Source: Campylobacterales bacterium (GTDB taxonomy: Bacteria > Campylobacterota > Campylobacteria > Campylobacterales > Sulfurimonadaceae). Taken from it: a DNA stretch of 64,000 nucleotides. Position 1 is the stretch's first letter. Each line of letters starts with the position of its first letter. The translations under genes and the position numbers were made by a program. The stretch lies in NCBI GenBank assembly GCA_016938735.1, contig JAFGUB010000008.1, forward strand, positions 1-64,000, given 5' to 3'. Below, piece after piece: positions 1 to 11,402 of the stretch. Under the pieces are notes generated by a model. It was given only the letters and a program-made list of their open reading frames with translations. It was not told the DNA's origin and did no database searches.

Positions 1-63
1 AAGCAACTCGCTGGTTATGATTGGATTCTGGAGCAGTGGAATGGTATTAATGGAAATTTATAG
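1..63 (+). CDS. 3' end of an unidentified gene (cut by window edge)
   Basis: An open frame starting at base 1 reads 20 codons and stops at TAG 61-63. The visible peptide ends in DWILEQWNGINGNL and is too short to assign. It converges on the GGDEF/EAL gene, whose stop lies 51 bases further on. It is called because the frame is open from the edge and the composition looks coding; it could still be chance. Confidence 0.45.
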   Translation, partial: KQLAGYDWILEQWNGINGNL

Positions 64-113
64 GCCGTTTTTTGGTTTGGTATAATGAAACGACATTTCC
101 GTATCACCGTATG

Positions 114-2936
114 CTAAAGCGTCCCGCCGTAATGCATCAAATGTCTCAGATTGAGGATCAAAATCTCTTTGAAAGCTTTTAAGCGAGAGTGGGTATCTTC
201 GCTGATACCGGATGGGTCACGACGATACTGATCGATCAACTCCTGCGCCGTCACATGAATCTGTAGATGAACCTTTAAAATTGTGCTATAGGCAGGATGT
301 GCGGAGTAACGTTTGTGGCCTTCTTGCTCGAGCCATAGTCCAAATTGGCACGCCTTTTGATCCATCTGAGGAGGCTCATCGCTTGCCCCCCACAAGTAGT
401 GCTCAAGAGCTTCGACCCAGGCTTTATGGCTCACTTCGGCAAAAAGCAGCGGAAAGTCGTAGGTGCTTACGCTGAGTAGATTCATCCACGTCGCATCGGG
501 ACGCCAACCGCCCGTCCAGACTAAAAAGTCATCCGCACCCATAGGTCTACCGATACCGTAACCCTGCCCGATAGAGCACCCCAGGCGCAGCAGCATCTGG
601 CCGTGCTCCACACTTTCGACCCCCTCGGCAACAATCTCCTTTCTAAAGGCCTGAGCCATCCCGATCACACCTTCTAAAATCGCCAAATCGTCAAGATCAA
701 AGAGCATATCCCGTACAAAACTCTGATCGATCTTGAGCGTTGTGACAGGCAGTTTTTTGAGATAGCTCAGCGAAGAATATCCGGTACCGAAATCGTCTAA
801 CAGTACGTCGATGCCAAGCCGAGCGCACCCCTGAATGGAGCGCACGGCCTGATCGAGATCCTCTAAAGCGCTCGTCTCAAGAATCTCGATCTCCAGCAAA
901 GATGGAGGTACTTGCGGACATTCAGCAAGCAAAAGCAGCAGCCGCTTAACAAAATCATTCTGAAGCAGTTGTTTCGCACCTACATTCACGCTTACCTTGA
1001 AAGTACGCCCCATATGCAGCCATAAACCGATCTGCCGTAGTGCGCTTCGAATCACCCACTCCCCAAGTTCTATCGAGAGCGGATGATCTTCGATCAGCGG
1101 CAGAAAATCAAGCGGCGGAATCATCCCCTTTTGAGGGTGCATCCATCGTATCAACGCCTCGGCACCCAGTACGGAGCCCGTACGCATATTAACCTTGGGC
1201 TGATAGTACAGTACCATCTGCTCCGCATGCAGCGCCTCTTGAATCTGCTGTATGCTCTCAAGGGTTCCCCGAACCGAACGGTCGTGCTCGGAATCGAAAA
1301 GCGCGTAGCGGTTCTTACCGCTCTGCTTGGCCTGATACATCGCATGATCGGCCTGACGCAAAAGCTGATCCGCGTCCACCTCTTCATTTTGCGGATAAAA
1401 AGTGACGCCAAGACTTCCTGAAACCTGCAATTCCAGAGCATCAATCGTAACGGGCTTGGCGATCACCAACAGAAGCCGCCGTAAAAGGGGTATTCCTGCG
1501 GCCGAACACTCTAGATCACCGAGCATCACCGCAAACTCATCACCGCCGATGCGCGCGATCGTATCATCATCACGCAGCATCTGCCGCATCCGCTGCGCCA
1601 ACTCCGTCAACAAACGATCCCCGACAGCGTGCCCGTACCTATCGTTGATCCCTTTGAAGCCATCAAGATCTAAAAAGACCACTGCAAGCCACCGCTTGCG
1701 CCTTACAGCCTGCGCCATCGCCTGTCCAAGACGATCCACCAGCAACACCCGGTTGGGCAAACCGGTGAGGACATCATGATGGGCGATATGGCGAAGATAG
1801 CGTTCATGCTCCCGAAACTGCGTGATGTCAGTAATGAAAGCCACATAATTTTGTACCGTGCCTTGCGCATCATAAACGCCGCTGATGGTCTGCAACTGAT
1901 AAAACTCGCTACCGTCTTTACGCCTGTTGCGCAACTCTCCGTGCCATGAACCCTCGCTGCTTATCTGCGCCCACATCGCTTCGTAAAACGCCTTGTTCTG
2001 ATGGCCGGAACCCAGGATTCTTGGTGTCTTGCCCATGACTTCCTCTTTGTCGTATCCGGTAATAGCGCTAAATGCACCGTTGCAATCAACGATCCGCTCA
2101 TGCGGATCGGTAATCATAATCCCCTCACGCGCATTTTCAAAGACTTTAGCCGCTAACCGAAGCTTCTCTTCGGCCGCTTTACGCCGCGAAATATCGCTAA
2201 AACTACCCATGACACGCACTGCTTTGCCCGCATCGTCACGCTCAACTACACGCCCCCGATCAAGCACCCAAAACACCTCGCCGCTTTTGCGTACCATGCG
2301 GTGTTCTGAGTAGTAGCGCTCACGGGTGCCGCTCAAAACGGCTTCGATTCTCCGCGTTACCAACGATCGATCGTCTGGGTACACAAGTGCGGCAAAGGCT
2401 TCAAACGTCTCCTCAATCTCACCCTCTTCATACCCGAGCGTCACGCTCCACTGGCGGTTGTGCACCACCACTTCAGAGGGCAGATGCCAGTCCCAGATCC
2501 CCTCTTCGGTCGCTTCGAGCACATGCTGCAGACGCTGCTCGCTCTCAACGATCTGCCAGTGCGAATCCACCACATCGGTAATGTCTTGGGCAATGACAAG
2601 AATCTGATCCGCTCCAAAAGCATCCTTGAGCGGTTTTTTGATGGATCGGTAGTGGCGCAGTCTGCCGGTTCGGGCGTCTCGACTCTGCTCTTGAACGATC
2701 TGTGTCTGAGCGCTCGACATAATTTCTATGACGTTCCGGCGAAAATAGTCGCTAAGCTCGGCAGGCACTCCGAAATCACCATCGTCTTTGCCGATCATGG
2801 CTTCAGGTGTCGTGCCGTAAAGCGTCGCTAAGGCTTTGTTGGCAAGCAGAAATTTTCCCTGTGCATCTTTGAGACAGACCGGATCGGCCATCTCATCAAA
2901 CACGATACGAAAGAGATTACCCTCAAACCCATCCAT
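114..2936 (-). CDS. PAS-PAS-PAS-GGDEF-EAL-CZB cyclic-di-GMP protein
   Basis: This predicted cytoplasmic 940-residue protein should make and/or break cyclic di-GMP. Three PAS domains occupy about residues 8-125, 133-255 and 262-378. They are followed by a diguanylate cyclase domain with an intact GGDEF motif at 464-468 and an RxxD inhibitory site at 455-458, then an EAL phosphodiesterase domain (EALIRW, DDFGTGYSSLSYLKKLP, EGVES). The last 110 residues look like a chemoreceptor zinc-binding (CZB) domain (HKAW, then CxFGxWL, a later H and LQIH). No membrane segment is seen. A GGGAGG ribosome site sits just before the ATG. It lies 84 bases downstream of the broken phytochrome on the same strand, so it may have been that photoreceptor's output partner. 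Which of the two activities dominates cannot be read from sequence. Confidence 0.9.
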   Translation of the reverse strand: MDGFEGNLFRIVFDEMADPVCLKDAQGKFLLANKALATLYGTTPEAMIGKDDGDFGVPAELSDYFRRNVIEIMSSAQTQIVQEQSRDARTGRLRHYRSIKKPLKDAFGADQILVIAQDITDVVDSHWQIVESEQRLQHVLEATEEGIWDWHLPSEVVVHNRQWSVTLGYEEGEIEETFEAFAALVYPDDRSLVTRRIEAVLSGTRERYYSEHRMVRKSGEVFWVLDRGRVVERDDAGKAVRVMGSFSDISRRKAAEEKLRLAAKVFENAREGIMITDPHERIVDCNGAFSAITGYDKEEVMGKTPRILGSGHQNKAFYEAMWAQISSEGSWHGELRNRRKDGSEFYQLQTISGVYDAQGTVQNYVAFITDITQFREHERYLRHIAHHDVLTGLPNRVLLVDRLGQAMAQAVRRKRWLAVVFLDLDGFKGINDRYGHAVGDRLLTELAQRMRQMLRDDDTIARIGGDEFAVMLGDLECSAAGIPLLRRLLLVIAKPVTIDALELQVSGSLGVTFYPQNEEVDADQLLRQADHAMYQAKQSGKNRYALFDSEHDRSVRGTLESIQQIQEALHAEQMVLYYQPKVNMRTGSVLGAEALIRWMHPQKGMIPPLDFLPLIEDHPLSIELGEWVIRSALRQIGLWLHMGRTFKVSVNVGAKQLLQNDFVKRLLLLLAECPQVPPSLLEIEILETSALEDLDQAVRSIQGCARLGIDVLLDDFGTGYSSLSYLKKLPVTTLKIDQSFVRDMLFDLDDLAILEGVIGMAQAFRKEIVAEGVESVEHGQMLLRLGCSIGQGYGIGRPMGADDFLVWTGGWRPDATWMNLLSVSTYDFPLLFAEVSHKAWVEALEHYLWGASDEPPQMDQKACQFGLWLEQEGHKRYSAHPAYSTILKVHLQIHVTAQELIDQYRRDPSGISEDTHSRLKAFKEILILNLRHLMHYGGTL

Positions 2937-3005
2937 CTCCTACCTCCCAAAGCATCACATGTACAGCGCATGCGCTTCGTGATGACCAGTTAGCTTAACG
3001 TAACA

Positions 3006-3023
3006 CTGTCTTTAAAGTGTCTA
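3006..3023 (+). promoter_or_regulatory. 11-bp-spaced direct repeat (TGTC-N7-TGTC), operator-like
   Basis: The sequence CTGTCTTTAAAGTGTCTA has two TGTC half sites exactly 11 bases apart, the geometry bound by OmpR/PhoB-type regulators. A copy matching at 16 of 18 positions lies at 5150-5167 on the other strand. This copy overlaps the stop codon of the phytochrome C-terminal piece and lies 70 bases upstream of the GGDEF/EAL start. The function is inferred. Confidence 0.35.
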
Positions 3024-3683
3024 TTCAGAAAGTAAGGGTATCCCCTCGATCAACCCAAACAGTTGTCGATGGAGTTTTTGAAGCTGCTCTTTGGCCTCAT
3101 ACTCGGCGGAAATGTCGCTAAAAGCCACGACGGCACCGGCCATTTGTCCTTGTTTGATCAACGGTGTAGCGATCATGCGCACAAACAATCTGCTTCCGTC
3201 TTTGCGGTAGAGCCACTCCTCTTGTATGTGTTGTCGGTGTTCCCTGACGGTTTGCTGCACCATACACTCATCATACGTCAACGGTCGGTCATCCGCACTA
3301 CGGTTGTGGATCAGATCATGAGCATTGCACCCCACAATCTCATGCTCCGCGTAGCCGAGCATTCTCAGTGCCGCAGGATTGATAAAGTAGCAGATGCCCT
3401 GTGCGTCAACCCCAAAAACCCCCTCCCCCAAAGAGTCTAGCAACAACTCCCGCTCCCGCAGCACTTCGGTACGAATCGTCGATTCGAGCAGCATCTTCTC
3501 TTGAAGCATCTGTTTGGCACGCAACGCTTTGGTTTCGTTATAGAGTTCAAAATGGTGGTGCATCGCCTCAAGCTGATAGGCCAGCCGGGAGAGCGCTTCA
3601 CGGTCTTCACGTTCAAAAGGTCTTGATCTCCCCCGAACAACCTCTTTCCAGCTCTCAAACGAAGCTCTGGGATGAATGCGCAT
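3021..3683 (-). CDS. Bacteriophytochrome C-terminal piece (end of PHY + PAS), cut off by an in-frame stop
   Basis: This 220-residue reading frame begins with the conserved PRxSF segment of the phytochrome PHY 'tongue' (HPRASFESWKE at residues 4-14) followed by VRGRSRPF. A coiled linker and one PAS domain (about 95-205) come next. It carries no kinase or GGDEF domain. It is in the same frame as the gene ending at 3693: the codons are TAA, GAC, AAT, ATT, then ATG 3681-3683, so one nonsense codon separates the two parts. No Shine-Dalgarno sequence precedes the ATG, so it is probably translated only by readthrough or re-initiation, or not at all. A normal phytochrome would carry both pieces in one chain. 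Confidence 0.7.
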   Translation of the reverse strand: MRIHPRASFESWKEVVRGRSRPFEREDREALSRLAYQLEAMHHHFELYNETKALRAKQMLQEKMLLESTIRTEVLRERELLLDSLGEGVFGVDAQGICYFINPAALRMLGYAEHEIVGCNAHDLIHNRSADDRPLTYDECMVQQTVREHRQHIQEEWLYRKDGSRLFVRMIATPLIKQGQMAGAVVAFSDISAEYEAKEQLQKLHRQLFGLIEGIPLLSE

Positions 3684-3692
3684 AATATTGTC

Positions 3693-5039
3693 TTAAAGAA
3701 CAAGCTCTTTTTTTGGTTCGCCGGCCCATTCAATCGTATCGATCTGCTCAAAGCGAAGAAAAAGCAACCGCATCTGCCCCGCCGCCAGCTCAACCGTTGC
3801 CACCCCACCGATGGCCGTAGCCGCATCGTGAAACTGTGGAAAATCGATGCCAAAGGTACTAGAAAGGTAGATACGGTCATGCAGATGAGGCGTAAGCGTC
3901 TCGAGCAAAACGTGGATCGACGTATCGCTCCAGCCACTCATATCGTGTAGCAAATGACCCCGATACCACAACAGCGCCGCGTCACAATCAAGTGTCTTGC
4001 GGTAGAGGTCGAAAACCTTCCCAAACGCCTCTACAAAAGGGAGATCCTGATACCGTCTAAGCGACTCGATCAGCAGTTCACGGCGCAGTTTCAGATAAGA
4101 CAGCTTCTCGTAGTGGATCAGTTCAAGTTTATGGGCGATCTGTATCGAAAAGAGCATACTCAGCTGATGCCACGTCTCAAACTGCTTCAGTGGAATGCGT
4201 CTTGGCCGATCATGGTGACACACCACCAATCCCCAAAGCCGCTCATTGACGATGAGCGAAAGCGACATTGACGCGCCCACTTTCATATTGCGAAGATACT
4301 CAAGATGAATCGAGGAGACACTGCGCGTATAGCAATGACTCATATCCAAAGGTGCGAGCGTGCCGGGGTTGGTAGACGGCAAAAGCGCCGCTGCGGCGGC
4401 ATTGACATCTTCGATCACCCGAAACCTATTTTTGAGATAGAGTGCCCTCGCCTGAGCAGGGATATCCGAAGCCGGAAAACGGTGGTGCAAAAAACTCTCT
4501 TTAAGACGGATCGTCTTCTCAACGACCACCGTTCCGTTATAGTCACTGTCAAACTGATAGATCATGACACGTGCATACCCCGTTTGCTCGAGTACACGCG
4601 ATGCTATATGATCAAGCAGATGCGGCAAATTCATATAGGTTGTCTCTTCAGCCATGAATGTCGAGAGTGTAATATCGTTGCGCATCGTCTGCATCTGGGA
4701 TGATCCGCACTGTTCTATCTCCACCACAATGCACTGCTCCTGCAAATGCACGACACAAAAAAGCCCATCGATATAAAAGTTATCTCGGATACGCCGCTCT
4801 TGACGAAGCCTCTCGACCGTTGTGCCAAGCGCATCCATATACGCACCGCCCATCCATCGCTCAAGCGGACGCATCAATATTTGTTCGGGCGAAGCACCCA
4901 GGAGTTCGAAAATATTCTCACTGCATTGCCAAACATCAAAAACATCGGGTGCGAGGGTTAAAAGAAAAAAACGGCTTTGGATATTCGAGAGGATATGAAT
5001 AGGCTCATCGTCACAGCTCGTTAAAAGGTTTTGGACCAT
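3693..5039 (-). CDS. Bacteriophytochrome N-terminal piece (PAS-GAF-most of PHY), truncated by TAA
   Basis: This is a red/far-red photoreceptor module. The N-terminal segment CDDEPIHI holds Cys9 at the position that binds biliverdin in bacterial phytochromes, followed by a PAS_2 domain. The GAF domain (about 125-310) has PASDIP (Asp192), His245 in SSIHLEYLRNM and CHH at 274-276, all chromophore-pocket residues. The PHY domain runs from about 325 to WAGEPKKE at 438-445, where TAA at 3693-3695 ends the frame; the missing tongue strand is encoded immediately downstream in the same frame. The usual IQPHG motif reads IQSRF here. No heme oxygenase gene for biliverdin is in the window. The upstream 164 bases hold one TTACATGTAA copy and an operator-like repeat. 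Family identity is secure; activity after truncation is doubtful. Confidence 0.88.
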   Translation of the reverse strand: MVQNLLTSCDDEPIHILSNIQSRFFLLTLAPDVFDVWQCSENIFELLGASPEQILMRPLERWMGGAYMDALGTTVERLRQERRIRDNFYIDGLFCVVHLQEQCIVVEIEQCGSSQMQTMRNDITLSTFMAEETTYMNLPHLLDHIASRVLEQTGYARVMIYQFDSDYNGTVVVEKTIRLKESFLHHRFPASDIPAQARALYLKNRFRVIEDVNAAAAALLPSTNPGTLAPLDMSHCYTRSVSSIHLEYLRNMKVGASMSLSLIVNERLWGLVVCHHDRPRRIPLKQFETWHQLSMLFSIQIAHKLELIHYEKLSYLKLRRELLIESLRRYQDLPFVEAFGKVFDLYRKTLDCDAALLWYRGHLLHDMSGWSDTSIHVLLETLTPHLHDRIYLSSTFGIDFPQFHDAATAIGGVATVELAAGQMRLLFLRFEQIDTIEWAGEPKKELVL

Positions 5040-5090
5040 ACAACAGGCTCACATAATAACGTTAAGGTCGTATTGTATCCAGTAAGCGCC

Positions 5091-5100
5091 TTACATGTAA
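5091..5100. repeat. TTACATGTAA iterated palindrome (intergenic copy)
   Basis: This is one of 20 exact copies of the decamer in the window, here 52 bases upstream of the phytochrome start. Nothing else was recognised between 5040 and 5203 apart from the operator-like repeat at 5150-5167. Confidence 0.9.
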
Positions 5101-5149
5101 CCATCTCAAAAACCCAAAAATAGCCTTATTCACGAAATTAACGATCCTT

Positions 5150-5167
5150 TAGACACATTAAAGACAC
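5150..5167 (-). promoter_or_regulatory. Second TGTC-N7-TGTC direct repeat upstream of phytochrome
   Basis: The minus strand reads GTGTCTTTAATGTGTCTA. It matches the element at 3006-3023 at 16 of 18 positions and has the same 11-base half-site spacing. It lies 111 bases upstream of the phytochrome start codon and in the gene's orientation. It resembles a Pho-box-like or other response-regulator site; the regulator is unknown. Confidence 0.35.
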
Positions 5168-5203
5168 TTGAAGGCAGAAGGGCTTTAGAACCGAAAAAAG
5201 AGG

Positions 5204-5697
5204 CTAAAGTGGCACAGCTTGATCGGATCGCGCGACATAGCAGACCGCCGTTCCAGAGAGCAGATCATGCAAAGCGCGCTTGTCTTTGCGAAAGGCCACC
5301 ATTACAAATCCCGCCAGCAGCGGAAGGGTCGAAACGATGTAACCGATGTAGCGGGTGAGAAGCTGACGGTTGCCAAGCGGCGTACCGTCAAGACTGACCA
5401 CCTCGATGCCCATCATCTTTTTACCCGGCGTCGCACCCGCCCAACGTCGCCAAAAGAGGATGATCACCGCCGCCATCAGTAGCTCGAAGATCAGCTCCCA
5501 TGTCATATCGTTTTGAGGCCTTACATGTAAGGCCGCCGTATTACCGCTCGATGCCATGCGGATCGCTTCAAGCGACGCGCCCAGATCCATCCACGCCCCG
5601 TCGCTCAGCACATAGACCACAATACCCAAAGGCAGAGCGATCACCAATGTATCGATCAGCGATGCGACCAAGCGCACCCAAAATCCGGCGTAACGCA

Positions 5698-5698
<1 letters not shown>
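5204..5698 (-). CDS. RDD family membrane protein
   Basis: This 164-residue inner-membrane protein has the RDD family layout. The N-terminal motif AGFWVRLVASLIDTLVI holds the conserved Arg and Asp and the first membrane helix; a second helix lies around 68-86 and a third around 120-138. The conserved segment WAGATPGKKMMGIEVV separates the helices, and the tail carries DKRALHDLLSGT. Its ATG overlaps the guaB stop (ATGA-type junction at 5698), so it is the last gene of the ileS-gatA-guaB run. Some RDD proteins are linked to ion transport or stress, but nothing here fixes a substrate. A TTACATGTAA palindrome sits inside the gene and is read Ala-Leu-His-Val-Arg. Confidence 0.85.
5517..5534. repeat. 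18-bp perfect palindrome GGCC-TTACATGTAA-GGCC
   Basis: This is the longest perfectly symmetrical copy of the iterated palindrome seen here. It lies within the RDD gene. The decamer itself is 5521-5530. Confidence 0.9.
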
Positions 5699-8488
<2,790 letters not shown>

Positions 8489-8492
<4 letters not shown>

Positions 8493-8614
8493 TCTTGCTC
8501 CTTTCGTTTTTTGGCGCGGATCACGGCGGCGATACCGATACCGATCATCACAAAGATCAAAACCACCGTCTCGACCACAAAACTCATCGGCACCGCTTCG
8601 CTCAGGCTAGGCAT
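8489..8614 (-). CDS. 41-residue single-pass membrane protein between ileS and gatA
   Basis: This short frame begins at ATG 8612-8614, eight bases before the end of ileS, and ends at TGA 8489-8491, which overlaps the gatA ATG. The peptide begins [10 protein letters not shown], has a hydrophobic stretch from about residue 11 to 32 ([16 protein letters not shown]) and ends in a basic tail RAKKRKEQE, as expected for a small inner-membrane protein with its C-terminus inside. The tight overlaps with both neighbours imply translational coupling. Its codons AAAGGAGCAAGA also supply the gatA Shine-Dalgarno. No function is known to me. Confidence 0.7.
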
Positions 8615-11366
8615 GCACGACCTCGCCGCAGCGCTTACATGTAACGTCCTCAGAGTCGGCTTTGAACTTCCAGCAGCGGGGGCATTTGTGCGCCTGCGAG
8701 AGGCCGATCACAAAGTGTGCTCCCTCCAGCTCAAAGCGCCCTACTTCGTGCGCTACATGCTCTGTGGAAACTTTAGAGACCACAAACCAATCTTCCGCCT
8801 CCAGCGCGTCGATCTGTGCGATCTGTGCGGCGTCGGTCATAATCTCCAGCTCCAGCGTCGCCTTGATGGTTTTGGCTTTTTTCAGCGCATCGACGATCTC
8901 GGAGAACTTTTCGCGCGCTTCCATCATAAAGAGCTCGGGGAAGATCGACTCAGGAACATCAAGCGGCCTATAAACGATGTCGAAAATATCCTCGGCGTCG
9001 CCTTTAAGCACGCGCGGGGCAAACTCCAAAATCTCATCGGCGGTGTAGGTGAGGATGGGGGCGATGAGTCCCAGCATCGCTCTAGCAATCATCGCAATCG
9101 CGCTTTGGCTGGCGCGGCGGTGCGGATCATTGACTGCGTCGCAGTAGAGGCGGTCTTTGGTGATGTCAATGTAGATGCCGCTGAGGTCATTGACGATAAA
9201 GTGGTTGAGCTGGCTCATGCCGTAGACGAAGTTGTAGGCCTTGAAACTGGCATAGACCTCATCAAAAAGACGCGACGCCTTGGAGACGATCCACTGATCC
9301 AAAATACCCATCTGCTCATAAGGAAGCACGGCGTCCAGATCATCAATATTGGCCAGCATGATGCGGAAGGTGTTGCGCAGTTTGCGGTACTGCTCGGCGA
9401 TCTGCTTGAGGATCTCATCAGAGATTTTCAGATCCGACTGATAATCACTCATCGCCACCCACAGCCGCAGGATCTCGCTGCCAAACTCCTTCATCACCTT
9501 CTCGGGCGCAACCACGTTGCCTTTGGATTTGCTCATCTTCTCGCCCTTGGCATCGACGGTGAAGCCGTGGGTGAGGATCGCTTTATAAGGCGCTTTGTGC
9601 TGCACTGAAGCGCTCAAAAAGAGCGAGCTTTGAAACCACCCTCTATGCTGATCGGAACCTTCAAGGTACAAGTCACACGGGTAGGCTCCGGCGTCGTACA
9701 CACGGCTTTGCAGCACCGCGTTCCACGTCGCGCCGCTGTCAAACCAGACATCAAGAATATCGCCCACCTTCTCTAGCTCCTCAGGCTTGTAGCCGCATCC
9801 CGGATAGAGCAACTCGCTGATCTCGCGGGTATACCACGCATCGCTGCCCTCGCGCTCGAAGATCATCGCTACAAAGTTGAGCACCTTCTCATCCAGCAGC
9901 ACTTCGCCCGTGGCCTTGACGCGGAAAAAAGCGATCGGAACCCCCCAGTCGCGCTGGCGGCTGATACACCAGTCGGGGCGGTTTTCCACCATCGAAGCAA
10001 GGCGTCGGCGTCCGCTCTCGGGATAAAACGTCGTCTGCGCAACCGCCTCTTGAGCGATCTCGCGCAGGGTTTTTGCCTCCCCCTCAGGAGTGCCGTCCAC
10101 CGCGATAAACCACTGCTTGGTCGCGCGGAAAATCAGCGGCGTATGGCTGCGCCAACAGTGCGGGTAGGAGTGGCGGAACTTGCTTACATGTAAGAGCGCA
10201 TCGCCCAAAAGCTCCAAAATCGGTTCATTGGCCTTGAAGATGTGCATTCCCACAAAACGCTCAGGCTCAGGAAGCAGCTTTTCACGCACCACGCTGAGAT
10301 CAAAGCAGCCCGTCTCATCGACCGGCATCACCACTTCAAGGTTGTAGCGTAGTCCCACGCGGTAGTCATCCTCGCCATGGCCCGGCGCAGTATGCACACA
10401 GCCCGAACCGCTGTCCATGAGGACGTGTTCGCCCAGCACCACATGGGAGCTGCGGCCGTTGAGCGGATTGATGGCGTAGAGGTTTTCAAAGACTTTGGCC
10501 TCAAAACGCTGCACGATCTCGCCGCCAAGCACGCCCGCTTCGCGCAGCGCTTCATAGCGCTTGTGCGCGACGATGTAGCCTTCCGAAGTGCGCACATAAA
10601 GCTCTTCGGGGTTAAGCGAGATGCCCGTATTGGCCGGCAGCGTCCAAGGGGTAGTCGTCCAGATCACCAGCGCCGCTTTGCCCTCGATGGAGGCGCGGAT
10701 TTTGGCCTCGTCGGAGAGCTCAAAAGCGACATAGATGGAGTGCGACTCTTTCTCCTCATACTCCACCTCAGCCTCAGCCAGCGCGGTGCGCTCCGCCCAG
10801 CTCCAGTACACCGGCTTGGAGCGCTCGATGAGCAGCCCTTTTTTGGCCACGGCGCAGAGGGTGCGGTAGATGTTGGCCTCGAAGCGGTAATCCATCGTCA
10901 GATAGGGCGCTTCCCAGTCGGCCATGATCCCCATACGCTTGAACTCGTCGCGCTGGATGTCGATAAAGCCCTGCGCGTGTTCGCGACAGAGTCGGCGCAC
11001 CTGCGCGGCGCTGTGTTTCTCTTTTTCGGCCTTGCCGCCGAGCTTTTTCTCTACCTGCTGCTCGATGGGCAGACCATGGCAGTCCCAACCGGGGGTGAAG
11101 CGCACGTCAAAGCCGCTAAAGTAGTGAAACTTGACGATGATATCTTTGAGAATTTTATTCAGCGCGTGACCGATGTGAATGTGCCCGTTGGCATAGGGCG
11201 GACCGTCGTGGAGGGTAAAGCGGGGAGCGCCGTCGCGCAGGCGTTTCATCTTCGCGTAGCACGCTTTGTCATACCACGCTCCGTAGCGCGCAGGCTCGTT
11301 GCTGGCGAGGTTTCCGCGCATCGGAAAGTCGGTTTTGGGCAGTAGCAGCGTCTCTTTATAATCCAT
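8607..11366 (-). CDS. ileS: Isoleucyl-tRNA synthetase
   Basis: This class I enzyme charges tRNA(Ile). The protein of 919 residues has the HIGH motif (NGHIHIGHAL near residue 65), an editing domain, KMSKSKGN near residue 610, an anticodon-binding region and a C-terminal zinc finger with CPRC and CKRC pairs. ATG 11366 is chosen over the in-frame TTG three bases earlier because AAGG lies six bases upstream. That ribosome site is part of a TTACATGTAAGG element. Two more exact TTACATGTAA copies lie inside the gene: one is read Leu-Leu-His-Val-Ser, the other encodes Val-Thr-Cys-Lys with a zinc-ligand Cys. A TATAAT box is upstream at 11403-11408, back to back with the cinA-like gene. Confidence 0.97.
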   Translation of the reverse strand: MDYKETLLLPKTDFPMRGNLASNEPARYGAWYDKACYAKMKRLRDGAPRFTLHDGPPYANGHIHIGHALNKILKDIIVKFHYFSGFDVRFTPGWDCHGLPIEQQVEKKLGGKAEKEKHSAAQVRRLCREHAQGFIDIQRDEFKRMGIMADWEAPYLTMDYRFEANIYRTLCAVAKKGLLIERSKPVYWSWAERTALAEAEVEYEEKESHSIYVAFELSDEAKIRASIEGKAALVIWTTTPWTLPANTGISLNPEELYVRTSEGYIVAHKRYEALREAGVLGGEIVQRFEAKVFENLYAINPLNGRSSHVVLGEHVLMDSGSGCVHTAPGHGEDDYRVGLRYNLEVVMPVDETGCFDLSVVREKLLPEPERFVGMHIFKANEPILELLGDALLHVSKFRHSYPHCWRSHTPLIFRATKQWFIAVDGTPEGEAKTLREIAQEAVAQTTFYPESGRRRLASMVENRPDWCISRQRDWGVPIAFFRVKATGEVLLDEKVLNFVAMIFEREGSDAWYTREISELLYPGCGYKPEELEKVGDILDVWFDSGATWNAVLQSRVYDAGAYPCDLYLEGSDQHRGWFQSSLFLSASVQHKAPYKAILTHGFTVDAKGEKMSKSKGNVVAPEKVMKEFGSEILRLWVAMSDYQSDLKISDEILKQIAEQYRKLRNTFRIMLANIDDLDAVLPYEQMGILDQWIVSKASRLFDEVYASFKAYNFVYGMSQLNHFIVNDLSGIYIDITKDRLYCDAVNDPHRRASQSAIAMIARAMLGLIAPILTYTADEILEFAPRVLKGDAEDIFDIVYRPLDVPESIFPELFMMEAREKFSEIVDALKKAKTIKATLELEIMTDAAQIAQIDALEAEDWFVVSKVSTEHVAHEVGRFELEGAHFVIGLSQAHKCPRCWKFKADSEDVTCKRCGEVVHA

Positions 11367-11374
11367 CAAAAACC

Positions 11375-11384
11375 TTACATGTAA
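11375..11384. repeat. TTACATGTAA iterated palindrome in the ileS leader
   Basis: This exact copy lies between the ileS -10 box and start codon. On the minus strand it continues as TTACATGTAAGG, so the last bases of the palindrome form the AAGG ribosome-binding site six bases from the ileS ATG. Confidence 0.9.
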
Positions 11385-11402
11385 GCTTGTAAAAATTTTT
11401 GC

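Noticed and set aside
8511-9608. 365-codon plus-strand frame opposite ileS
   Set aside because: It is the mirror of the ileS codon pattern; no domain, start signal or context supports it.
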